Source of the DNA: Martinezella dioscoreae
GTDB lineage: Bacteria > Pseudomonadota > Alphaproteobacteria > Rhizobiales > Rhizobiaceae
Assembly (NCBI RefSeq): GCF_009176305.1
Contig: NZ_BLAJ01000013.1
Coordinates: 1-64,000, forward strand
DNA: 64,000 nt
Direction of reading: 5' to 3'
Shown: positions 9,558 through 17,220 of the stretch, one piece after another
Layout: the number at the start of each line of letters is the position of its first letter
Position numbering within the stretch: the first letter of the stretch is position 1
The notes under the pieces: model-generated
Seen by the model: only the letters and a program-made list of their open reading frames with translations
Told to the model about the DNA's origin: nothing
Databases searched by the model: none
Position numbers and translations under genes: made by a program

Positions 9558-10344
9558 GTTTCTTGCTCCGTTGAAGTAAACGAGTTCAGAACTAGTCTAT
9601 GCTGACCCTCATCGCGTAGGACGATGGAGCTTCGATTCGCCCTTCGCACATCTCCTTCCCAACGCTGTAACGGGGGGAACCCCAGAGCATGCAAAGACCA
9701 TCAGCACTCTTGTCCAGGCAATCCCGCCCCTGCCACACCAATCCCGTCATGACAGTATAAAACGCGACAAAATCTTTATGATCATAGTCTAACTGAGATA
9801 TTTTCTGCTTTCTCGGAAGCGTAGTTGACTTTCAAAGCGGAATCACACGCGCTGTCAGATAGTTGCAGCGTCCGTCGGACACGGAGACTCGGGTTACCTC
9901 GCTTATCGTCTAAACACTGCCGGTGGGTCGTTCGCCTGCTGTTCTTGAGAAGACTTTAAGGTTTGAGAATGCGGTTTCGCTCGGATTGAAATCGGCTACG
10001 CAGCGCGAGATGCCCAGGCTCTGCAGCAATGCTCGATTATTTCGCCACCCTGACCCGCGCACCACCGGGGCACCCGGGGAGAGCGTTATAGACCATAAGA
10101 TCGACAGCTATCCATACCGCCAAGCTGATGGCGAAGTTGATGAGTATCCCCTTGTAAAACAACAGATAAGCGAGTCTTACTGGCCAAACGGCAGATACTC
10201 AGAATGGGAAGGACGCAGGATGGAGAAAAATCCGCGTGTTTTTAGACCAACCGACAGCTCTTGATCGAAGCTCGTCCGTTAACCCGATCTCCATTTAGTA
10301 AATAGGACGAAACAGCATCGTCTTATGACGGCGTTATTCTTCTC
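9558..10344. other. Intergenic stretch between the two Hint genes
   Basis: No convincing gene is seen in these 787 bases. A plus-strand ORF at 9923-10264 has unusual codon use, no ribosome site and no recognisable motif. The part next to 9557 presumably holds the promoter of the first Hint gene. No repeat or clear terminator was found. Confidence 0.5.
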
Positions 10345-11535
10345 TCAGGATGCTTCAGCTTCGCGGACGCGATAGCCCATTTCCACCGCCCGCCTTTCAA
10401 TCGATATACGAGCTTGCTGGAGCACTCTACCGGCATAGACTGGCGGATAGCACCAGTCGTTCCAGGTGCGCGTTGCTGTACTTGCAAAGGAACCGAACCG
10501 CAGTACGCCGGGCTCAAGGAAGGACATACGGCCACCGAGAGCGAGATATGTCTCGGTCTGTGCGCCTTCGGCAAGAATGATCGAATGCTGTTCGAGCTCG
10601 ATATGGTAATACTCGAACGGCACCAAAGTCGTCTCCTGCGTGATCGTCGTACCGTTGAGGAGGAACTTTGCTGGAATCAACGATTCCTCTAGAAACATGC
10701 AACGGTCGGGCGAAACGTAAAGATCCCGGGAAGGGACGTTTTCGGCAAGGGCGCCCGCCTGTATGCGAACCGGAAGGGTATCGCGTGGCTTATCGATCGC
10801 CTTCGGATCAATCCGACGCCGTCCGACCCATCTGATTTCCGCAACGCCTTTGTGGGTAACCACAAGATCGCCGGCCCGCAAATCCTCGACCGGAGTATCT
10901 CCCTCGGGTGTGCGGATGAGTGTGCCGCGCAGAAAGCAGCTCGTAAAAGTCAGGCTGTCTGCGTTGGCATCGTAGGTGTAGGTGACACCCATGGGTATGG
11001 TATAAGAGCCGAATGGTACCGCGTTCAAGAGACCGCCGAAGAAGGTGACGGTATTCCCTGTTTGAGAGACAACGTTCGAGCCTACTACCTCGATCCTATC
11101 TCCCGATTGAACGTTTACGACGTTCGGCGGGGTTGGGAGGCTCAAATTGATGCCGCCTGGATCGTAGGCGAACAGCCCACTACCCTTTGCATCGGCAAAA
11201 TCCACGGTAGCCCCGTTCAAAAGATCGGCAGTAAGCAGGCCCACATCCGCGGTAATACTCGAATTGGCACCTATCGCATAAGTATAGGTCGAAGCGGCCC
11301 CGACATTGGCGAGGCCGGCATTGATCGTCACATTCGCACCACTAACCGCTTTGATCGTTGTATTTGAAGCCCCGCCGATGCCGACGATACTGCTAATATC
11401 GACATCAACGCCGTCAACAATCACTGTACCGTTGGCAACCAGATTGAGCTGGATGCTATCCGAGTGAGTGCCGGCATTGCTACTATCAATCGTAGTCGTG
11501 CCATTGTTGATTAGGTTGATGCCAATCAAAGCCAT
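10345..11535 (-). CDS. Second Hint (Hedgehog/intein) domain protein
   Basis: The 396-residue protein has the same plan as the protein at 7758-9557 but is shorter. Residues 1 to about 190 are beta-repeat, Lys/Arg-poor sequence (VNAGLANV-type strands, no Sec signal), followed by a Hint_2 domain starting at the Cys of CFLRGTLIRTPEGDTPVEDLRAGDLVVTHKG. The second half keeps IRWVGRRRIDPKA, LIPAKFLLNGTTI and YYHIELEQHSIILAEGAQTETYLALGGR. In the block where the family usually reads SPDH and the neighbour reads GGHAV, this protein reads SPDRCMF, so the block histidine is Arg (CGT, one transition from CAT). Autoprocessing may therefore be lost or altered. The ATG at 11535 has a good GGAGAGGA. It lies 52 bases downstream of the OMP gene, so the two may be cotranscribed. 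Confidence 0.85.
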   Translation of the reverse strand: MALIGINLINNGTTTIDSSNAGTHSDSIQLNLVANGTVIVDGVDVDISSIVGIGGASNTTIKAVSGANVTINAGLANVGAASTYTYAIGANSSITADVGLLTADLLNGATVDFADAKGSGLFAYDPGGINLSLPTPPNVVNVQSGDRIEVVGSNVVSQTGNTVTFFGGLLNAVPFGSYTIPMGVTYTYDANADSLTFTSCFLRGTLIRTPEGDTPVEDLRAGDLVVTHKGVAEIRWVGRRRIDPKAIDKPRDTLPVRIQAGALAENVPSRDLYVSPDRCMFLEESLIPAKFLLNGTTITQETTLVPFEYYHIELEQHSIILAEGAQTETYLALGGRMSFLEPGVLRFGSFASTATRTWNDWCYPPVYAGRVLQQARISIERRAVEMGYRVREAEAS

Positions 11536-11587
11536 GTTATTATCCTCTCCGACAGATTAACATGTTGTCTTTTAAGGCAAAACTTGG

Positions 11588-12280
11588 TCAGAACTTGTAG
11601 TTCAGGCCGACCCGAACGGCATGGAAGTCAAGGCTGCCTTTGGTATTGAGGGTATCCCCTCCGAATTTGCTGCTGCCAAAATCGACATACTGATATTCGA
11701 GTTTTGCCGTCACATGGTCGGTGAAAGCGTGTTCGACGCCGGCACCGATGGTCCAGCCGGCCTTGGTCTTGTCATCGTCAAAGCTTACGCCAGCCAAGGC
11801 GCCCTTGTAGTCGACATGCCCATAGGCGAGACCGCCGGTGCCGTAGAACAAGGTATTGTCATAGGCGTAACCGATGCGGGGGCGAACAGTGCCGTACCAG
11901 TCGATCTTGGAAGATGCACTTGCGGTGCCGTTTCGGAAGGAATCGCTGATGTCAGCACCCTGAAAATCGGCTTCAAGGCCGACTACCCAGTTGGGGTCGA
12001 ACTGGTAGTTGTAGCCGATCTGGCCACCTCCGAGGAAACCGGATCCTTCAAGCTTGCCAAATCTGCCAAGGTAACTTCCGAAGGAATGGAATCCGACATC
12101 GTCGTTACCACCGAAACCGCCGCCGGCATTCACACCGACATAGAAACCGGTCCACGAAAATACCGGCGCCGCCTCGACGGGAGCTTGAGGCGGTGTGGAA
12201 GTTGCGAGATCTGCTGCATAGACGGTACTTCCCGCAACCGTCGCCAACAAGAAAACCGTAGTCCCCAAAAACTTGCGCAT
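11588..12280 (-). CDS. Outer-membrane beta-barrel protein (Omp25/Omp31-RopB type)
   Basis: The 230-residue protein starts with a Sec signal peptide (MRKFLGTTVFLLATVAGSTVYA, cleaved before ADLA). After a Pro/Ala linker comes FSWTGFYVGVNAGGGFGG, the usual first strand of the small alphaproteobacterial porin-like family. Alternating strands (GGQIGYNYQFDPNWVVGLEADFQG, VRPRIGYAYDNTLFYGTGGLAYG) lead to the C-terminal strand VRVGLNYKF ending in Phe, the signal for outer-membrane assembly. I chose the ATG at 12280 because GAGGAG lies 8 bases upstream and it begins the signal peptide; the longer frame to 12319 adds 13 residues ahead of it. Such proteins are abundant surface antigens of rhizobia and brucellae. 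It is probably the first gene of a minus-strand run with the Hint proteins. Confidence 0.92.
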   Translation of the reverse strand: MRKFLGTTVFLLATVAGSTVYAADLATSTPPQAPVEAAPVFSWTGFYVGVNAGGGFGGNDDVGFHSFGSYLGRFGKLEGSGFLGGGQIGYNYQFDPNWVVGLEADFQGADISDSFRNGTASASSKIDWYGTVRPRIGYAYDNTLFYGTGGLAYGHVDYKGALAGVSFDDDKTKAGWTIGAGVEHAFTDHVTAKLEYQYVDFGSSKFGGDTLNTKGSLDFHAVRVGLNYKF

Positions 12281-13223
12281 TCGAAAATTCTCCTCGAAGG
12301 AATTCACGAGATTCAACATGTAACTTGCGAAAGTTCACGTTGGGGCCATAATATAGACGTGATTATAGCTGTAAATACGTAGTCGCTAATAAATATTTTC
12401 GAGATACAATCTTTATTTGTATAGTTTTGTCGCAATATGTATTGAGAGCATATTGATTCTATACTTTGACGCACCGCAAAATGCCGGAATCGCGGCGGCA
12501 AAAACATTACAACCAGAATGAGATGGATGGCTTCGCGTCTGCCGGGGACGCGGAATGTATGAAACGAAGCGCGGAAATTTCGCTTCGTTCGTAAAGGCCG
12601 CCGGCCGCGGCGGCTTCCAAGTGACGCAATCGGGTGTGATGTGTCGCTTTCGATATAGACAGGCAGGACGCCGTTCTGCGAGTTTTTATCGCTACCGCAG
12701 ATATTCATCTGCTGCGCTGGGAGGCCTGACGGGGCGGACCCCTAGAAGGAACGTCAGGCCTCCCAACTGCGCCCAACTCCTCTCCCTATGAACGGACATA
12801 TGATGAAGAGCATGCTGGCAAATCACGGCCTGCATAGATTTGGTGTGTCAATCTCCGCAACGGCGCCCAGGAAGACAGGCAGAGCGATCATGTTGCCGCT
12901 GGAGCATTCCGAAACATGCGGCCTGATGGCATTAGGCATTGGCTTACTGTGAAATCGACTTTCCGACGCCGGGCGTAATCAGACCTCCCGCGCCGCTTTC
13001 CGTATGGACGATGTAGCGGCGACAAGCCACATCTTTGGAACTATCGCAACCGCCAATTTGCGATGGTCGGGAGGCCTGGTTGCCTTGCTTCAAGCAGCGG
13101 TCGGGCCTCCTCGCTTGCCATAAGCGCAACTCGCCAGGCAGTTGCTTTTATCCCGGCATGCGCCAAGACGCCTGCTTGTTCGCATGGCTGCCAATTCAAA
13201 CAAACCGACAGGCTTTAATCGCC
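12281..13223. other. Long intergenic region with two related stem-loops
   Basis: I see no supported gene in these 943 bases; the minus-strand ORF 12313-12708 has no motif or ribosome site and covers the OMP promoter region. The only structure is a family of GGAGGCCT arms. GGGAGGCCTGACG (12719-12731) pairs perfectly with CGTCAGGCCTCCC (12752-12764), and GGAGGCC near 13070 pairs with GGCCTCC near 13114. The first 150 bases are AT-rich and probably carry the OMP promoter. Confidence 0.5.
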
Positions 13224-13775
13224 TCAGGGAATTACACGCATGCGGGCGGCGCCAGCCGCCTTGAGGAAGGCAGAGCGAACCTGTTCGGGTGAAACCCTGC
13301 CTTTGACGCCGTCGACGCAAGCCTGCAGTGCTTCTTCAAACGCATCGCCGTAGCGTATCGGCCATTTCGTCATCAGATATTCGATGGCCTGTGCGATCGA
13401 ATTGATGGAGTGAATCTCATCCCCATCCTGCGCTGCAATTCCGAGCGGCGCGAATGCCAGCCCTGCGGGTTCATCCGAGGCGTCGAATGAGGTTGATTGA
13501 TCTTGATCGGCGGCGTTTTCGGATTTTGCATGCCGGCGCCTCGTCACCAGTGTGGCCAGCAAGGTCATATCCCGAGCAATCCTATCCAGGGCTGCGAGCT
13601 TGTCTTCTTCGGCCGGCGTTCGGTCCTGCCCCCCCTCTCCCGCCTGCGGCTCCGGCGGCGAGGCCAGGCGGCTATCTACATTCGTTCGAGGAGTGAAAAC
13701 ATCATCAGGGACCGAATTAACAAGCTGTGCGCCGTTATCGAGGTCGGCGCCAAAACTCTTATCATTCCGTCCCAT
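13224..13775 (-). CDS. DUF982 domain protein
   Basis: The C-terminal 65 residues (INSIAQAIEYLMTKWPIRYG, DAFEEALQACVDGVKGR, VSPEQVRSAFLKAAGAA) match DUF982, a short helical domain found in many copies in Rhizobiales, often on plasmids and chromids; its function is unknown. The N-terminal 110 residues are polar and low in complexity (PPEPQAGEGGQDRTPAEEDK), with a short basic patch (TRRRHAKSE), and look disordered. This makes the protein about twice the usual DUF982 length (80-100 residues). The ATG at 13775 is preferred to the TTG at 13790, but neither has a strong ribosome site. It stands alone, with non-coding stretches on both sides. Confidence 0.75.
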   Translation of the reverse strand: MGRNDKSFGADLDNGAQLVNSVPDDVFTPRTNVDSRLASPPEPQAGEGGQDRTPAEEDKLAALDRIARDMTLLATLVTRRRHAKSENAADQDQSTSFDASDEPAGLAFAPLGIAAQDGDEIHSINSIAQAIEYLMTKWPIRYGDAFEEALQACVDGVKGRVSPEQVRSAFLKAAGAARMRVIP

Positions 13776-14267
13776 GCCGATCTGTCCCAATAAACGCCGT
13801 CAAACCCATCCCACTGCATAGCAGCGATATGTTGTATCGGCAAAAGTACTACTAATAAAACGCAATTGACCCGTATAGATTAAAACTTTGAAACGAATTT
13901 GACCAGTATCGCGACAACAGAAAGCGAAAATACTCATAAAACCAGGCGATATTGGCTTATTTTCAATGTATAAATATGGAAATTTTCGCTTAAAAGGCCA
14001 ACGAACGGTCCTGTGATCGAAGCTGCATCTCTTCGATGCAGCAGCCGCACCTACATCTATAGCTGCATAGGCAACTTCAAATGTCGCCTAATCCACCTGC
14101 GACTGCCATTCCGGCAGCTTTCGGTGCCGGAACCATTGCAAGCCCGTCACAAGACGTTGCTCATACAGTTGCAGACGCATGTGCCTGCGAAAGCGAGATG
14201 ATGCGCTCTTCGATTGCGATGATCGGCATGGAAAGCCAATGCGAAACGCGAGCCGCTGAATTGAAGA
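13776..14267. other. Intergenic stretch upstream of the DUF982 gene
   Basis: About 490 bases without a supported gene. The part next to 13775 is AT-rich and likely carries the DUF982 promoter. A plus-strand ORF (14081-14302) lacks a ribosome site and its 3' end contains the terminator of the convergent XRE gene, so I do not call it. Confidence 0.45.
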
Positions 14268-14285
14268 GGCGCACCGAAGTGCGCC
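14268..14285 (-). terminator. Stem-loop terminator of the XRE gene
   Basis: Read on the minus strand, GGCGCAC-TTCG-GTGCGCC is a perfect 7-bp stem with a stable UUCG tetraloop. It starts 7 bases after the XRE stop codon and is followed by TCTTCAATT, a moderate T-rich tail. Confidence 0.65.
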
Positions 14286-14291
14286 GCTTGT

Positions 14292-14537
14292 TCAGACGAT
14301 GAAGAAAGTCGATGGCGGAACCTGCAATGCGGTCGCAATGCGGCGAAGTTTCGCCGGATCGGCCTCGGCACCAGCCTCGATTTCCGTGATCTCCCCACTG
14401 GTCAGACCACAGGTCTCCGAGAGGTCGTCAATCGTGTAACCGATGGCTTCACGCGCCTGCCGCACAGCAGCAGCAATCTCACCATCAGGAACCGTAGAAA
14501 CCTTTGAACTATCGATATTATTCGGAGTAATGGACAT
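14292..14537 (-). CDS. Small XRE-family helix-turn-helix protein
   Basis: The 81-residue protein is essentially one Cro/CI-type DNA-binding domain. EIAAAVRQAREAIGYTIDDLSETCGLTSGEITEIEAG gives helices 1-4, with TIDDLSETCGL/TSGEITEIE as the turn and recognition helices, and LRRIATALQVPPSTFFIV is the fifth helix. The ATG at 14537 has AGGAG 7 bases upstream; the longer frame (to 14609) has no such site. It is preceded by 306 bases without a gene and followed by its own stem-loop, so it is monocistronic. Target genes are unknown. Confidence 0.85.
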   Translation of the reverse strand: MSITPNNIDSSKVSTVPDGEIAAAVRQAREAIGYTIDDLSETCGLTSGEITEIEAGAEADPAKLRRIATALQVPPSTFFIV

Positions 14538-14843
14538 GAAATTTCTCCTTCCAAAGTCCGCCGGCCAATTCGTTGCCGGGTGAAGGCAGCTATTGCAGCC
14601 ATGAGGCATATCGACCTAAACAGACACGGCCGAACGCTGCGTCAATATAGGCATCAATGCGGCGAGGGCAAGCACGGAAGCGCATAGCTGCCAATCGCCT
14701 GGCTCTCGGCTAATGTCGCGATTTAATATTCTGTGATAGCGACAACACGTCACGGTTACAGAGGAATGAACGGCACTGCACGCCGTCCTGCGACGTCAGC
14801 CGCCGCCCGCCCGGCTGTGAACGTCACCCTGTAACAACGAAGA
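14538..14843. other. Intergenic region between the XRE and NUDIX genes
   Basis: These 306 bases hold no ORF with a ribosome site and no recognised RNA. The right part lies downstream of the NUDIX stop and the left part presumably carries the XRE promoter. Confidence 0.4.
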
Positions 14844-15377
14844 TCATTTCTTGCCTTTTGCCTTGCGCACCTTCCGCCCGGCCGCAAGCAGGAGCCCCTT
14901 GAGTTCCGGTTCACGCACACGATTGGCTGCCTCGATGAAGGAAACCCACTCGACGCGGCGTTGGCCTCGCTCCGGAAAGTCCTGGAGCGTTTGGTCAACC
15001 TCCAGCAGATGCAGTTGGACAATGCAGGGAACGCGGCTGCCGTCGGCAAGCTGCTTCAGATAGGTAAAATAGCCAAAGGGCTTTTTCTTCACCTTCCCGC
15101 GCACGCCGGCTTCTTCATAAGCTTCAATGGCGGCAACCTCATGCGGCTTCTTGCCCTTGATCGGCCAACCCTTGGGAACGACCCATCGGCCGCTCTCCCG
15201 GCTTGTGACGACGAGCATCTCGGCATCGTCGCCTTCGGGCACCTTCCTGTAGCAAATGGCGGCATATTGCTCATGGACCTGGCCGTGCAGCAACTCGTCG
15301 GCATGACCGGCAAGCTCGGACAGAAAGCTCTCCGACCGTCGCAAGGCTTTTTGCTGCGCTGAAAGTGAGAAAGCCAT
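14844..15377 (-). CDS. NUDIX hydrolase (diphosphoinositol-polyphosphate-phosphohydrolase-like)
   Basis: The 177-residue protein carries WVVPKGWPIKGKKPHEVAAI followed by EAYEEAGVRGK, the short NUDIX fold typical of the DIPP-like branch common in Rhizobiales. The helix part EAYEEAGV keeps the metal-binding EExG core. The canonical Arg just before it is Ile, and the first Glu of the box is Lys, so the box is degenerate at two positions. The C-terminus is highly basic (GRKVRKAKGKK). The family cleaves nucleoside diphosphates linked to another group; the substrate here is unknown. I take the ATG at 15377 rather than the GTG at 15410. It appears to be a single-gene unit. Confidence 0.85.
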   Translation of the reverse strand: MAFSLSAQQKALRRSESFLSELAGHADELLHGQVHEQYAAICYRKVPEGDDAEMLVVTSRESGRWVVPKGWPIKGKKPHEVAAIEAYEEAGVRGKVKKKPFGYFTYLKQLADGSRVPCIVQLHLLEVDQTLQDFPERGQRRVEWVSFIEAANRVREPELKGLLLAAGRKVRKAKGKK

Positions 15378-15620
15378 GCGCGCTACTCGCGACACGGTCG
15401 ATCGACGCACACGCCCCTCGAAACTGGCCGGCTCGCGCTCACAAAAATCGTCTGTGACACGCTGCTCTCCTGCTCGCTTGGGTTTCGTCGAAATTCACAA
15501 CTGTCCGTATGATGCTGTGAGCCGCTGCAGTGACAGTTTTATGAAGGCGGCTGTTGATAATGCGGAAGGATCAGCCATCTGAGAGTGCTACACGAAACTG
15601 TGATCGAACGGCACCGAACG

Positions 15621-15646
15621 AAAAAACGGCCCCCCGAAGGGGCCGT
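15621..15646 (-). terminator. Rho-independent terminator of dctA
   Basis: On the minus strand, ACGGCCCC/GGGGCCGT forms an 8-bp GC-rich stem followed directly by six T. It lies 27 bases after the dctA stop codon. Confidence 0.85.
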
Positions 15647-15672
15647 TTCATCCTTGGGAGGACATGCGAAGT

Positions 15673-17001
15673 TTATTCGGCTGCCTGCAGGGCAGGCACC
15701 TCGATTTCTTCGCTCAATTGCCCCGCCATGGCGGCGGCAAACTTGGTTTGGTCGAGTTCGTTTTCCCAGCGGGCAACAACGACCGTGGCGACCGCATTGC
15801 CGACGAAATTGGTCAAGGCGCGGCACTCCGACATGAATCGGTCGATGCCGAGGATCAGCGCCATGCCGGCGATCGGAACCGAAGGCACGACGGCAAGGGT
15901 GGCGGCAAGCGTGATGAAGCCCGCACCGGTGATGCCGGCGGCACCCTTGGAGCTCAGCATTGCCACCAGCAGCAGCAGGACCTGATCCCCCAGCGACAAC
16001 GGCGTATCAGTTGCCTGGGCGATGAACAATGCTGCCAGCGTCATATAAATATTGGTGCCGTCGAGATTGAAGGAATAGCCCGTCGGGATGACGAGGCCGA
16101 CGACGGAGCGCTTGCAGCCTGCACGCTCCATCTTGTTCATCAGGCCCGGCAATGCGGCTTCAGACGACGAGGTGCCGAGCACCAGCAGCAGCTCTTCCTT
16201 GATGTAGCGGATCAGCGCCAGGATCGAGAAGCCGTTATAGCGGGCGACGGCCCCGAGCACGACGAGAACGAACAGCAGCGAGGTGGCGTAAAAGGTGCCG
16301 ATCAGGAAGGCCAGATTGGCGATCGTGCCGATACCATACTTGCCGATAGTGAAGGCCATGGCGCCGAAGGCACCGATGGGAGCGAACTTCATCAGCAGGG
16401 CAACCATGCGGAAGATCGGCGTGGTCAGTGCCTGGAGGAAATCCGTCACCGGGCGTCCGCGTTCGCCGGCAGCGCCAAGCGCAATACCGAAAACGACCGA
16501 GAAGAACAGCACCTGGAGAATATCGCCCTTGGCGAAAGCGCCAACGATCGTATCCGGAATGATGTTCATCAGGAAGCCGACGACCGACGCGTCATGGGCC
16601 TGCGCCGCATAGTTGTTGACGGCCTTGGTATCCAGCGTCGCCGGATTGATGTGCATGCCTGCGCCCGGCTGCACGACGTTAGCAACGATAAGACCGACGA
16701 TCAGCGCCAGGGTCGAGAAGGTCAGGAAGTAGATGAACGACTTGCCGACGACGCGACCGAATTTCTTCAGGTCCGACATGCCGGCGATGCCGGTCGTGAC
16801 CGTTAGAAAGATGACGGGCGCGATGACCATGCGCACCAGCTTGATGAAGGCATCACCGAGCGGCTGCAACGATGTGCCGAGCTGCGGATAATAGTGACCG
16901 AGCAGAATGCCGGCGGCGATGGCGGTCAGAACCTGCACATAGAGGTGCCGGTAAAAAGGAACCTTGGCGCGCGCTTCCGCGGCAGCGATGGGAGCAATCA
17001 T
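15673..17001 (-). CDS. dctA: C4-dicarboxylate transport protein DctA
   Basis: The 442-residue DAACS-family secondary carrier takes up succinate, fumarate and malate with protons or sodium across the inner membrane. Recognisable parts are FYRHLYVQVLTAIAAGILLGHYYP at the N-terminus and the hairpin motif LVLGTSSSEAALPGLMNKME. They are followed by VVGLVIPTGYSFNLDGTNIYMTLAALFIAQ and SSKGAAGITGAGFITLAATLA, which line the substrate and ion sites. I chose the ATG at 17001 because GGAGG lies 6 bases upstream. The gene is divergent from dctBD, has a sigma-54 promoter (17088-17102) and a DctD-type upstream palindrome (17172-17199), and ends in its own terminator. In rhizobia DctA feeds bacteroids in nodules and is needed for nitrogen fixation. 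The arrangement is the classical one. Confidence 0.97.
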   Translation of the reverse strand: MIAPIAAAEARAKVPFYRHLYVQVLTAIAAGILLGHYYPQLGTSLQPLGDAFIKLVRMVIAPVIFLTVTTGIAGMSDLKKFGRVVGKSFIYFLTFSTLALIVGLIVANVVQPGAGMHINPATLDTKAVNNYAAQAHDASVVGFLMNIIPDTIVGAFAKGDILQVLFFSVVFGIALGAAGERGRPVTDFLQALTTPIFRMVALLMKFAPIGAFGAMAFTIGKYGIGTIANLAFLIGTFYATSLLFVLVVLGAVARYNGFSILALIRYIKEELLLVLGTSSSEAALPGLMNKMERAGCKRSVVGLVIPTGYSFNLDGTNIYMTLAALFIAQATDTPLSLGDQVLLLLVAMLSSKGAAGITGAGFITLAATLAVVPSVPIAGMALILGIDRFMSECRALTNFVGNAVATVVVARWENELDQTKFAAAMAGQLSEEIEVPALQAAE

Positions 17002-17087
17002 GATGTCCTCCGTTAAGCCCAACCGATCTCTCGGCCCTCCGGGCGACGACTAGAATTCAACAGCCTCCGACTGTTCCGTCGTTCTCT

Positions 17088-17102
17088 GCAATGACTGTGC
17101 CA
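17088..17102 (-). promoter_or_regulatory. Sigma-54 (-24/-12) promoter of dctA
   Basis: On the minus strand the sequence reads TGGCAC-AGTCA-TTGCA, a perfect match to the sigma-54 consensus TGGCAC-N5-TTGC. It is about 87 bases upstream of the dctA start codon, with AT-rich sequence between it and the upstream palindrome where IHF could bend the DNA. Confidence 0.92.
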
Positions 17103-17171
17103 GATGCATGCCTTGATTTTAACATATTGCTTTTGTTGAAATTTTAATTTCCGACACTGATCCAAGATCAT

Positions 17172-17199
17172 CGATCTGTGCGACTATCCGCACAGATCG
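17172..17199. promoter_or_regulatory. DctD upstream activator site
   Basis: CGATCTGTGCG (17172-17182) and CGCACAGATCG (17189-17199) are a perfect 11-bp inverted repeat with a 6-base spacer, about 70-95 bases upstream of the dctA -24 element. This is where DctD binds in other rhizobia. A second weaker site, usual in the family, was not clearly seen. Confidence 0.85.
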
Positions 17200-17220
17200 A
17201 ATTGCGGTGCGCGCGAAATC

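Noticed and set aside
9923..10264. Plus-strand ORF between the Hint genes
   Set aside because: No ribosome site, no motif, and codon use unlike the neighbours.
12313..12708. Minus-strand ORF upstream of the OMP gene
   Set aside because: It covers the AT-rich OMP promoter region, lacks a ribosome site and has no recognisable domain.
14081..14302. Plus-strand ORF of 73 codons
   Set aside because: Codon use is passable, but there is no ribosome site and the 3' end contains the UUCG terminator of the convergent XRE gene.
15664..16806. Plus-strand ORF of 380 codons
   Set aside because: It is antisense to dctA, rich in His, Gln and Arg; no domain.
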